Assembly (NCBI GenBank): GCA_945643635.1
Contig: CALZFC010000027.1
Span: 372,001 to 436,000, forward strand
Direction of reading: 5' to 3'
Length of the DNA stretch: 64,000 bases
DNA from: Allodiplogaster sudhausi
Taxonomy: Eukaryota; Nematoda; Chromadorea; Rhabditida; Diplogasteridae
The notes under the pieces were generated by a model, which ran no database searches, was not told the origin of the DNA, and saw nothing but the letters and a program-made list of their open reading frames with translations. Position 1 is the stretch's first letter, and every line of letters starts with the position of its first letter. This document shows positions 21,621 to 32,324 of this stretch, piece after piece. The translations under genes and the position numbers were made by a program.

Positions 21621-22107
21621 ATTATTGTTTATATTGATTGAAGTTTTTGGTTCCCTGGTAATGTTGCGGCAGCAAGTATTTGGCTTAAAGTCGAATATAG
21701 AAGTCCCAGACACGCTTATGCTGTTGAGCATTGTTGATTGTTTGTTTGTTTTGTTTGTTTTCCTTCTAAATCTCTTGGCCTTATTCCTTTAAGCAATTGC
21801 TTTTATAGACTTTGCTCTTTATCGTGCTGTTGTTTTGACGTTGCAGGAGGGGCGTGAGTAAAGTTGAGCAAGGGCCTTGTGTGGTTGAACGCTTGAATTT
21901 TGATTGAAGCTCGAGGTCATATTCTTTGATATCCGACTAAGTGCCATTCTTGGTGTTACAATGTATTGAAATGGTACCAAATATGCCCGCATTGAACACG
22001 ATGTAAAAAAAAGTCGTAACCAAAAAGAGATAAACAATCAGGTCAACGCGGAACTATGTAATAGCGAAAAAGGACCCGGCTAGCCATGGCCTCTCCATAT
22101 CTCTCTC

Positions 22108-22145
<38 letters not shown>

Positions 22146-22327
22146 TTTAGGCGTTCGCGTTCGGAAATCGCTTGCATCCAATATTCTGCCGTGTTTTTGG
22201 CATCTGAACGACACTGTTTGCACAATGCACCATGCCCGTACGTCTATCGAATGCTAAAGGATATAAAAGCGCCCGGCATCTGCCATTGACAGCAGCAGCC
22301 AATCCGCTCTCTTCTCCTCTTCTCGAA

Positions 22328-23053
22328 ATGCAATTCACACTCGTGCTCGTCGCCGCCATGGCCGCCCTCTCCGCCACTGCACACGCTGGCCATTCCGTCT
22401 TCGCCGTCAGTCTAAACAGTCTTAGTGCAATTAATGTCCTCTTTTATTTTACAGGATGGATCATGCTAGAAATAACAAATAAACAAAAAATAAATTGAGT
22501 TTCCCACCGTGATAAAATTTGTTCTCAATTAAATTAATCCTAACAAAAATATTGCCTGAATATTGAGCGCGCCGCCCTGCAATGTGCGATGTGCACAAAG
22601 GATCTGCTTGTGGTGGGCAACAACACGGACGGAGGAGAGACCAACCTCGTGAAGGTGGACGGAGGCGTGACCAGCCTCGTCAAGGTGAACGTAGGAAAGA
22701 CTAGCTTCGCCTCCGACGTCCTCAGTGCACCCGCTGGCCAGTGTGCGCAACGGAAGCTCATCTGTGGAGGAGGACAGAAGGGAGCGGCACTCATTGAGGT
22801 GGCGAGAGAATGAGAGACCGAGAGGAAGAAAGACAGAGTGAGACAATACGATAAAGTGAGAGAAGAATGATTTATGGTGAATGAGGGTGGATGAGTTCAG
22901 GTGAACGCAGGTAAAGGTGGCGCAGTCTTTGCCGGTTTCGGCAAGCCTGCCGTGATTACTCTGTCGTGCAACGTCGAGGGCACCGCCTGGGTCGACCCGG
23001 CCCGTCCCAAGGTCGCCATCACTGAGCTCTCTTGCGCCGTCATGTCTGCATAA
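22328..23053 (+). CDS. Secreted C6-domain protein, copy 6 (type B)
   Basis: Exons 22328-22405, 22568-22798 and 22901-23053 give 153 aa. TATAAAA at 22262-22268. The signal peptide has one change (AAMAALS). Exon 2 starts RAALQCAMC, so the first loop is CAMC instead of CGMC, then VVGNNTDGGETNLVKV, DGGVTSLVKV and NVGKTSFASD. Exon 3 has VFAGFGKPAVITLSC and CNVEGTAWVDPARPKV. Intron 1 contains a strong unused acceptor (TTTTACAG, near 22455); intron 2 ends TTCAG. A CT tract of about 45 bp lies at 22100-22145 in its 5' flank. Confidence 0.82.
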
Positions 23054-23379
23054 GTGAAGATCCAGCATCACCCTCCTCCCGATCATATTGAAGCATTTAT
23101 TGATTCATCCTGAAATATTCGATGAACTTCAGTCCTTCCAACCCATGTCATGTTTCCAATGATGAATATCATGCTTTCAAAAGCCGATTATTCAAAACAA
23201 GCGTTGTGATAAAGAGTTATGTTCAAGTTAGACTGCGTATATCTATGATTGACAAGGAAGAAGAGGTAAGAAGTTAATCCTTAATGATAACGTCTATTCT
23301 GATGGAGATAAGAATAGAATGAAAAAGTGAGAGAGAGAGGGAGACGGAGCGAATTATTGGGTGGCATTTGCATAATTCT

Positions 23380-24450
23380 GTCCTTCAATCCCCTCGTCAT
23401 GTTTCCAATGATGAAGATTATGCTTTAAAAAGCCGATAATTCAAAATATGCTCATAATAAGTTGTGATAAAGAGTTATTTTCAAATTATACTTCGTATTT
23501 CAATGATTGACAAGGAAGAATAGGTGAGAAGTTTACTCTCACATGTTCATGATATGTTCTGATTGTGAGAAGAAGTGAATGAAAAGTGAGAGATAGAGAG
23601 AGAGCAAGAGATAAAAAAAAGCACAACACCGAGAGAGTGAGCAAGAAATTATGATATACATATGACAATAAATCAAATTTCGGGATGACTAACGGTCGGC
23701 GGGTCGGTACTAAACTGGTTTATAATCATCGTCAGATGACGAATTTGCACTCGCGATTTGCTGCTGTGACCAAGGTCTTCCTTCATTGCAACAACCTCAT
23801 GGTCAGCTATGATAATCTGTGACAGAATGAAGAGACTACTTCAGGCGAGACCACTCATTCAATTGGGTCAATACAACCCAACCTACTTGTGAAGTTTTTT
23901 TTAAAGAAAAAAAAATTTTTTTTTAACCCTCTCGACCATATTTGACACCATTCAGGGTGGTATTTACCTCGGATCGCAGAACAATTTTTGGCAAAACATA
24001 ATTTTTTTTAAACAATAGATCCGTGTAAAATAATCTATATTAGACGAAATTAGCTCCTCGTTTTAACATTGTTACACTTGCTCAAGCATTCCGCGGTTTT
24101 CCAATTAATATGTCCCTTTGAAGACGTTTTCATACATTTCTTTGGTTTTGTTTGTTTTCTTTCTAAATCTCCTTATCTTCTTCTTTTAAGCCTTTGCTTT
24201 TATAAACTTTGCCCTTGTTTTGACATTGCAGGAGGAGCATGAGTGAAGATGAGCAAGGGACTTGTGTGTTTGAATGCTTGAATTTTGATTGAATTTTATT
24301 CTTTGATATCCGACTTGTAAGTACCATCGTGGTATCACAGCGTATTGAAATTGTACCAAATATGTCCGCATTGAAAAAGATGTAAAAAAAAATCGTTACC
24401 ACCAAGAGGTGAAGCCTGTCTGAACAATCAGGTTAACGCTAAGCTAAGAG
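23380..24450. repeat. Segmental duplication, right copy
   Basis: Counterpart of 18617-19725, joined here after the 3' flank of copy 6 rather than after the truncated relic. The left boundary is sharp: at about 23370 sequence from a CATTTGCATAA context switches to CTGTCCTTCAATCCCC. This suggests insertion of a duplicated block. Confidence 0.8.
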
Positions 24451-24701
24451 AGAAAGGCCACAGCAAGCCTTTGCTTCTCGCAATCTCTCTCTCCCTCTCA
24501 TTCTCTTTTTAGGCGTTTGCGTCCGGAAACCGCTTGTATCCAATATTTGAACAGAAAGTTGTGTGTTTTTTGGTTTGTGAATTGCACTGTTTGCTCAAAG
24601 TACCATGCTCGCCCCTTTGTGACATCAAATGCTAAAGGATATAAAAGCGCCCGGCACCTGCCATTGACAGCAGCCAATCCGCATCTTCTCCTCTTAACGA
24701 A

Positions 24702-25442
24702 ATGTACTTCGCACTAGTGCTCGTCGCAGCCACGGCCGCCCTCTCCGCCCCTGCCCCTGCACCGCAGTTCGCCGTCAGTAAAAACAGGACAACAAAAGCT
24801 TAATTAAATTAATGTTCTATTTTATTCTAGAGGTTGGATCTCGGTTAAAATATCGTCCATTGTTATGGAAATATTGAATGTTGATGTTGAGCGCGCTGCC
24901 CTGCAATGCGCGATGTGCACAAAGGATCTGCTGAAGGCGGAGCCGCGCAACAGTACGAACGGAGGCGAGATGAGCTTCGTCAAGCTGGACGGAGGCGAGA
25001 CCAGCATCGTCAAGATGAACATCGGAGAGCTTAGCTTCGTCTCCGACGTCGTCACGGCTCCCGCTGGTGAGTGTGCGCAGCGGAAGCTCGTCTGTGGCGG
25101 AGGACAGAAGGGAGCGGCAGTCATTGAGGTGGCGAGAGATAATGAGACAGGGACGGAAAGAGACAGAGTGAGAGCGAGAGAGAAAATAGATATGCAGATA
25201 CAGTTGTTCTGCCTCCAATTGCAGAAAAAAAAACACTTTTTGTTACAAGCGAACGTATTTGTTTGATGCATATAAGTGAATAATTTAAGGTGAACGCGGG
25301 TAAAGGCGACCAGATCCTGGCAGGCTTCGGCAAGCCCGCCATGATCACTCTGTCGTGCAACGCCGAGGGCACCGCCTGGGTCGACCCAGCCAGTCCCGAG
25401 GTCGCCGTCACTGCTCTCACATGCGCTGTGATCTCTGGATAA
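24702..25442 (+). CDS. Secreted C6-domain protein, copy 7 (type A, variant signal peptide)
   Basis: Exons 24702-24773, 24892-25128 and 25290-25442 give 153 aa. TATAAAA at 24640-24646. Signal exon as in copy 5 (MYFALVLVAATAALS). Exon 2 begins RAALQCAMC, the loop seen in type B copies 6 and 12, but continues with the type A body KAEPRNSTNGGEMSFV. The intron just before exon 2 has a 6-nt duplication (GTTGATGTTGAG). Exon 3 has PEVAVTALTC. The mixture of signatures points to recombination or conversion between types. Confidence 0.82.
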
Positions 25443-25579
25443 TTGAAGACTCACCCGATCATATTGTAGTATTGAGTGATTCATCCTGAACCATTTGATG
25501 AATTTCAGTCCTTCAAACGTCCCATCATGTTTCAATGATGAAGATTATGCTTTCACAAGCCGATAATTCAAAATAAGCT

Positions 25580-26100
25580 CATAATAAGTTATACGCCTGT
25601 GACCGAATACAAGTCAACGCGCAAGGGTAAAATTACAGCGGATAAGATAGAAGGGAGGAAGAGAGCCTTGTTACCGAAACAACGACGTTATATAAAACGT
25701 GTGAAATAGTTCTGGACTCTCTCGTTTCAAGGGTTTCTTTCTTAAGACGAGAGGAGAAAACGATAGAAGAAGACTCCAGCACGAGCCGGATGTATAAAGC
25801 ATTAGCATTGAGAAAAATTTTCTCGTTCTTGGAACGAATGGAGCGGATTATATTGTAGCAATTGCTAATTGCGTGTTAGCAAGAAATGAGCTGCGGGGAG
25901 TGAATGAATCAGCCGGACCGATAATGATTTCGTGGTCGCGCGGGCTAAGAAGGGCGCCATTAGGTAAACACGGTGATGGAATTGTATTTACCTGAATGGA
26001 CAACAGAGCACTTGGCAGGGGCTAGGGGAAGTTGCCATCGGCACATGCTGCGACCACATCAATTGCTGCCTGTAGGGCATGGGGTTCAGAGATTTGGCTA
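25580..26100 (-). mobile_element. Non-LTR retrotransposon fragment, fourth copy
   Basis: Shorter remnant of the same reverse-transcriptase end (plus-strand landmarks GACCGAATACAAGTCAACGC, GAGCACTTGGCAGGGGCTAG). It follows a short type B-like 3' flank (25470-25590), so the junction is hybrid: B-type flank first, then A-type retroelement. Confidence 0.5.
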
Positions 26101-27325
26101 AAATGGTGGCTCATATAAGTTGTCCGACTAGTTCAAGTGCCGAGTGCAAGAAGCATGAATATCTAGACATCATTTATTCCTGCAGTGTTCTGAAACTGTA
26201 CCAAAAATGTACGCATTGAACTCAATGTAAAACAAAAGTCGTTACCAAAAAGAGGATGTTTGTTGGAAGTGCCAGAGAGCAGCTATTATGCCCGTTGAAT
26301 ATTGTTTGATTTGTGTTCTTTGGAAGAGAAAAAAAGTAGAGCGTATTTGTTGGCGTAAGCATTTGATTGATTCTGAATAAAGAAGAATTGTTCATGAATC
26401 GTAACCGTTTTCACAGCGAGAAGGAATATTTGAGTTCGAGCAGACTAAACTGTAACGATGAAGTGAAGAGACAAGAACAACTGAGAAACACACGCACAGC
26501 AAGTCACTGAACATTTTAATCACTGCAGGTTGAGTTGAATGAGTCCGAAGGGGATACAGCTTCGCATCAAGAAGTATTGCAAGTGGATAGTTGCTCGCAA
26601 TTTTGCTATTGATTATTGTGAATATTGATTTATGGTTTTTGTTCCTCCTGGTAAGGTTGTGGGAGCAAATATTTGGCGAAGATTCGAGTATAGATGTGCC
26701 AGCCATGCGTGTGCTGTTGAGAAGTGTTGATTGCATGTTTGTTTTGTTTGTTTTCTTTCTATATCTCATTGGCCTTCTATCTTAAGCCTTTGCTTTTATT
26801 ATGAAGTTTGCTCTCTTCCTTGCCTTTGTTTTAACGTTGCAGGAGGGGCGTAGGTGAAGTTGAGCAAAGGCTTAGTGCGGTTGAACGCTTGAATTTTGAT
26901 TGAAGCTCGAGGTCATGTTCTTTGATGCCATTCTTGGTATTACAGTGTATTGAAATTGTACCAAATATGTCCGAATTGAACACGATGTAAAAAAAGTCGT
27001 TACCAAAAAGAGATAAACAATCAGGTCAACGAGGAACTAATAGCGAGAAAGGCCACATCAAGCCATTGCCTCTCCCTATCTATTTCTGTTTCTCTCTCAC
27101 TCTCTCTATCTCTCTTTCAGCTTTAGGCGTTTGCGTCCGGAAATCGCTTGTTTCCAATATTTGAACGTTCAACCGCACTAAGCCTTTGCTTTTGGTATGT
27201 GAATAGCATTGTTTGCACAAAGTACCATGCTCTTCCCTCTCATTTTATCACATGCTAAAACATATAAAAGCTCCCGGCATCTGCCATCGACAGCAGTAAA
27301 TCCGCTCTCTTCTCCTCTTCTCGAA

Positions 27326-28073
27326 ATGCAACTCACACTCGTGCTCGTCGCCGCCACGGCCGCCTTCTCCGCCACTGCACACGCTGGCCATTCCGTCTTC
27401 GCCGTCAGTCTAAACAGTCTTAATTAAATGAATCTTTTCTTTAATTTTACAGGATGGATCTTGACTGAAACAAAATACTAAGAAAAATAAATTGATTACT
27501 TCACCGTGATACGATTTGTTCGCAATTAAATTAATCCTTAACAACAATTGTCTATTGTGTTATGGAAATATTGAATGTTGAGCGCGCCGCCCTGCCATGC
27601 GGGATGTGCACAAAGGATATGCTTGTGGTGGGCAACAAGTCGGACGGAGGAGAGACCAACCTCGTAAAGGTGGACGGAGGCGTTACCAGCCTCGTCAAAG
27701 TGAACGTAGGAGAGACTAGCTTCGCCTCCGACGTCCTCACTGCACCCGCTGGCCAGTGTGCGCAACGGAAGCTCATCTGTGGAGGAGAACAGAAGGGAGC
27801 GGCACTCATTGAGGTGGCAAGAGAGAGAGAATGAGAGACAGAGAGGGAGAGAGGCAGAGAACAATCTTATAAGGAGAGAGAGAAAAAGCATTTAAAGTGA
27901 ATGAGGGTGAAAGATTTCAGGTGAACGCAGGTAAAGGTGGCGCGATCTTTGCCAGTTTCGGCAAGCCCGCCGTGATTACTCTGTCGTGCAACGCTGAGGG
28001 CACCGCCTGGGTCGACCCGGCCCGTCCCAAGGTCGCCATCACTGCGCTCTCTTGCGCTGTCATGTCTGCATAA
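27326..28073 (+). CDS. Secreted C6-domain protein, copy 8 (type B)
   Basis: Exons 27326-27403, 27583-27813 and 27921-28073 give 153 aa. TATAAAA at 27263-27269, followed by CTCCCGG instead of CGCCCGG. The signal peptide starts MQLTLVLVAATAAFS. Exon 2 reads VVGNKSDGGETNLVKV, DGGVTSLVKV, NVGETSFASD and ends with GGEQKGAALIE. Exon 3 has IFASFGKPAVITLSC. Six cysteines are intact. This is the last plus-strand copy. Its mirror image on minus is copy 9, and sequence homology continues through both 3' flanks. Confidence 0.82.
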
Positions 28074-28560
28074 GTTTATACCCAGCAGCATTCACCTTTC
28101 GATCATATTCTTGTATTGATTGATCAAGTTCCGCCCTGTTGTATTTCCGATGATAAAAATTATGCTTTCTAAAGCGGAAAATTCAAAACACGCTCACCAT
28201 AAGTTGTGATAAAGAGTTATCTTAAAATTAGACGGCGCATCTCTATGATTGACAAGGAAGAAGAGGTAAGAACTTTACTCTTTCATTATAGTGTCTTTTC
28301 ATGGTGAGAAGAAGAGAATGAAATAGCGAAAGAGAGAGAAAGAGAGATAAAACGCAACACCGAGAGGGCACGAGCAAGAAATTATAATATATGATATGAA
28401 ATCAAATTTCGGGATGATGGCGGGCCGTTACTAAACTGGTCGTCGGATGACGAATTAGCACTTTTTTTTAGCTACCTTCACTGCAACAACCTCATGATCT
28501 GCTCTGATAATCTATGACAGAGTGAAGAGATTGTACCAGGCGAGATCACTCATGCAATAG
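28074..28560. repeat. Left arm of a large inverted duplication (3' flank part)
   Basis: TTATGCTTTCTAAAGCGG, CATAAGTTGTGATAAAGAG, GACGGCGCATCTCTATG and ATTGACAAGGAAGAAGAGG recur in reverse complement at 29870-30060, and the segment around 28440-28550 recurs at 29595-29720. The homology includes whole genes 8 and 9, so the arms are at least about 1.2 kb each. Confidence 0.85.
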
Positions 28561-28639
28561 GTAATACCTATATTAGCTCGTCCTCTTCGTAGGATGCTAC
28601 CCCTATGTAGGATTTTGTGTTGCTTCCCCAGGTAAAGCG

Positions 28640-28860
28640 CCAAATTGGAAACCGTCACGGGTGCCCACCAGCTGGCCCAGCCTTGATTCCGGCAAACTTT
28701 GTACCATTGATTTGAAGAAACTCGATCATGATCAGTCCTGGTCACATTCACAATCCGACACATTCGGCTCGTCCTCCGTGAACTCATTGTTAAGAACACC
28801 CGTCAGTCTCCGTGACGCGATCTCGCTCACTTTGATAGTTTCCAGGCTTACAAGTTCCGT
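28640..28860 (-). pseudogene. Second relic of the cysteine-rich ORF
   Basis: Minus-strand sequence resembles 17640-17820 (RRLTGVLNNEFTEDEPNVSD against RRQTGVHYIEFTVDEQNVSD), with stops in place. It lies in the spacer side of the inverted duplication, so the relic accompanies type B flanks. Confidence 0.35.
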
Positions 28861-29088
28861 TATCTTCGAACAATATAAATATTTAAATAAATAAATAAAT
28901 AAAAAAGAAATATATATACCATATTTTCTGTATTAGTACTCTCCGGGGCATTATTTTTTAAACCCTTGCATTAGGTGGGGGAGCTAGTAGAGAGGGAGGT
29001 TCTACTCTATTAGATGGAGGGGTACTATTTTTCAATGTGAGACACTAAATAACTACAATTCATACTCCTACGTGGGAGCAGAGGTGCA

Positions 29089-29545
29089 AAGTGGCCGGCC
29101 CGGCCCGGCCCGGCCGGGCCCGGCCCGTAGGGCCGGCTGGCCCAACTTTCCAGGGCCCGGGGCCGGGCCCATAAAAAGTTGGGCCGGCCCGCAGGCCCGA
29201 TTGGGCCCGATAAGCACCAAAGCCGTCCAGTCAGGACGATTGGTGGCATTGTAAAGTGCAAAAATTTCCTTCATTTATTCATCATTTTTCCCCTAAAACT
29301 CTTTCTTCTATACATTGAAATGGATGTTCATAGAGCATGAAAAATTCTGAATTTCAAAACAACTTGTAAGTGGTCGGACTTTTTTCCACAGAATTTTTTG
29401 AAAATCGGGCTCAAACGGGCCCACGGGCCGGGCCGGGCCGGGCCCAAAATTCTAGGGCCCGGAAATGGATCGGGCCGGGCTGGCCGAGTCCTTGGGCCCG
29501 ACGGGCCGGGCCGGCCCAAAATTTTTGGGCCCGTTAGCACCTCTG
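29089..29545. mobile_element. Complete GC-rich hAT-type MITE with 8-bp target duplication
   Basis: 457 bp, beginning CAGAGGTGCAAAGTGGCC and ending GGGCCCGTTAGCACCTCTG. The flanking direct repeat is CGTGGGAG on both sides (29081-29088 and 29546-29553). Blocks of GGCCCGG at both ends can pair with each other. The centre carries a diverged CCGTCCAGTCAGGACGATTGG shared with partial copies. It sits in the spacer of the inverted duplication. Confidence 0.9.
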
Positions 29546-29589
29546 CGTGGGAGTGGCATCCGACGAGCTTATATAGTAGATTTTACCTA

Positions 29590-30081
29590 CTGAATGAGAG
29601 TCTCGCCTGTAAGAGTCTCTTCATTCTGTGTTAGATTATCAGAGCAGACAATTAGGTTGTTGATGAAGGAAAACCTGGTCACTTCAGCAAATCGCGAGTG
29701 CAAATTCGTCATCTAACGATGATTATGAACCAGTTTAATACCGGTTAGTCATCTCGAATTTTGATTTTTTTTTGTCAAATGTCATAATTTCCTGCTCTCG
29801 TCCTCTCGGAGTCTCTCTCTCTCTCGCTCCTTCATTCTCTTCTTCTCACCATGGAAAAGACACTATCATGAAAGAGTAAAGATCTTAACTCTTCTTCCTT
29901 GTCAATCATAGAGATGCGCCGTCTCTAATTTTAAGATAACTCTTTATCACAACTTATGGTGAGCGTGTTTTGAATTTTCCGCTTTAGAAAGCATAATTTT
30001 ATCATCGGAAATACAACAGGGCGGAACTTGATCAATCAACACAAGAATATGATCGGAAAGTGAATGCTGCTGGGTCTAAAC
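29590..30081. repeat. Right arm of the large inverted duplication (3' flank part)
   Basis: Reverse complement of the flank of copy 8 (see 28074-28560), with scattered substitutions and short indels, for example a TCTCTCTCT expansion near 29815. Beyond it the homology continues into copy 9. Confidence 0.85.
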
Positions 30082-30819
30082 TTATGCAGACATGACAGCG
30101 CATGAGAGCGCAGTGATGGCGACCTTGGGACGGGCCGGGTCGATCCAGGCATTGCCCTCGGCGTTGCACGACAGAGTAATCACGGCGGGCTTGCCGAAAC
30201 CGGCAAAGACTGCGCCACCTTTACCTGCGTTCATCTGAAATCGTTCACCCTCATTCACCTTAAATCATTCTTCTCTCACTTTATCGTATTATCTCACTCT
30301 GTCTTTCTTCCGCTCGGTCTCTCATTCTCTCAGAACCTCAATGAGTGCCGCTCCCTTCTGTCCTCCTCCACAGATGAGCTTCCGTTGCGCACACTGGCCA
30401 GCGGGTGCAGTGAGGACGTCGGAGGCGAAGCTAGTCTCTCCTACGTTCACCTTGACGAGGCTGGTAACGTTTCCGTCCACCTTTACGAGGTTGGTCTCTC
30501 CTCCGTCCGACTTGTTGCCCACCACAAGCATATCCTTTGGCACATCACGCATGGCAGGGCGGCGCGCTCAACATTCAATCTTTCCATAACACAAAGGACA
30601 ATAGTTTTAAGGATTAATTTTATTACGAATAAATCGTATCACGGTGAGGTAATCGATTTTTTTTGTATGTTGTTTCTATCAAGATGCATACCCTGTAAAA
30701 TTAAAGAAAACATTAATTTAATTAAGACTGTTTAGACTGACGGCGAAGACGGAATGGCCAGCGTGTGCAGTGGCGGAGAGGGCGGCCGTGGCTGCGACGA
30801 GCACGAGTGTGAATTGCAT
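30082..30819 (-). pseudogene. C6 copy 9 (type B), frameshifted
   Basis: Exon equivalents are 30742-30819 (intact signal peptide), 30337-30566 and 30082-30234. Exon 2 is 230 nt instead of 231: the codons for Cys-Thr-Lys after CGM are disrupted by a one-base deletion (GTGCCAAAGG where others have GTGCACAAAGG, plus-strand near 30535-30541). This shifts the frame right after Cys2. CGM also became CVM. Exon 3 starts with ATG instead of GTG and has GNAWIDPARPKV. The TATA box is CTATAAAAGC (minus strand, 30879-30885). Exon 3 is open, so the damage looks recent unless it is a sequence error. Confidence 0.8.
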
Positions 30820-31384
30820 TTCGAGAAGAGGAGAAGAGAGCGGATTGGCTGCTGCTGTCAATGGCAGATGCCGTATGCTTTTATAGCATTTGATAGAACT
30901 AGATTGACGGTCATGGTACTTCCTGTTCAATTATTAGATACATGCGATTTCCGGACGCAACGCAGAAAAAGAGAAAGAGACAGAGAGAGATTGGGAGAAG
31001 AAAAGCTTTTCTCTGTTTTAGTTTCGTAATGACCTGTTTGTTTAAACAAGCTTCACCTCTTTTTGGTAACGACTTTATTACATTGAGTTCAATGCGGATT
31101 TATTTGGTTAAATTTCAATACACGGCAGAAAAATAGATGTCTATATATTCATGCCTCTTGCACTCGGCACTCGAACAAATCGGACAACTTGTGTGTGCCA
31201 CAATTTTCGCTAAGCCTCTGACCCTGACCATTAAAAGAATCACTACATATCTCCTGCATATATTTCAGTATATTTAAATAGTTTGCTACATGATTGTAAT
31301 CATAAAGAATAAGTAGAGTAGTTAAAACAAAAGGAAAGACATATTCATTCATAAAATCTCATTCGAATAAAAACTGTATTCATG

Positions 31385-32150
31385 CCTTTTCAATTACTCC
31401 TGACGATCGCCATGCCCTACAAGCAGCAATCGATGAGGTAAATAGTAAGTTCCCCTAGCCCCTACCAAGCGCTCTGTCCTTCATTTAGGTAAATCCATTT
31501 CCAACACCGCTTACTACCTTCATGTCGCTCCTCTAACCCCGGTGGATACTGTGCGCGACTTCGGAATCATGGTCAACCCGGCTCTTTCTCTCCCCACTGC
31601 TCACTCCTTACTAACAGGCAATAAGCAAGTGCCACCCCCATAACTCGCTCCCTCCGTATCAAGAACAAGAACATGCTCCTTGATGGCTATGCTTCATACA
31701 TCCGCACCCTGCTGGTGTCTTCTTCTATTGTTTTCGCGAGATTCCAGCACTATTTCACTCGTTTTATATAACGTTATTATTTTGGTTATACTATTCGCAC
31801 TGATATCCTAACCCTGCTGCTCATAACAGGGCCCTCTCCATACCTTCTCTTTTATCTCGTTGAAATCACGCCGATTTTACCCTTCCGCATAGACTTCTAT
31901 TCGGTCACAGACGTATCTCAGATCGCGTGCCTCACTTCTTCCATTTCCGTAACTCTCGTAATCGCGGCTAATCTTTCCTCCTACCCGACCCATCCACTCG
32001 CTCCTCTGTCCAAAAACACTCCTTCTTTATAGCATCAGCAAAGGCTTTTAACACCATGGCAAGACTCACATGTCCTCTACCCTCTCCGCCGCCTCATCCG
32101 CCTCTTTCCCACAATCTGCTGTGAACATTCGTTAACTCTGAATCATTTTT
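31385..32150 (+). mobile_element. Non-LTR retrotransposon fragment, inverted copy
   Basis: Reverse complement of the minus-strand fragments upstream. On plus it reads LQAAIDEV, then TAA follows shortly. Downstream landmarks such as AGCGCTCTGTCCTTCATTTAGG, AACAGGGCCCTCTCC and AAAGGCTTTTAACACCATGG match the others. It is the 3' flank of minus-strand C6 copy 10, as expected for a type A unit. Confidence 0.6.
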
Positions 32151-32324
32151 ACTGTTATATCTTTTCTTGCATCATCATCATATCACACCTCGTGGGTGTC
32201 AAGTAAATAAATCAATCAAATCAATCAAATCAATCAAATCAGTCAAACTCAGGTGCCTTCTCTATTCTCTGACACTTAATCAATCAATACCAGAATATGA
32301 TAGGGGAGGTTGCTGGGACTTCAC

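Noticed and set aside
22450..22500. Coding continuation of C6 exon 1 through the TTTTACAG acceptor
   Set aside because: Joining there gives a stop after a few codons in every copy, and the sequence between it and TTGAG is deleted in copies 5 and 7 without harm to the protein.
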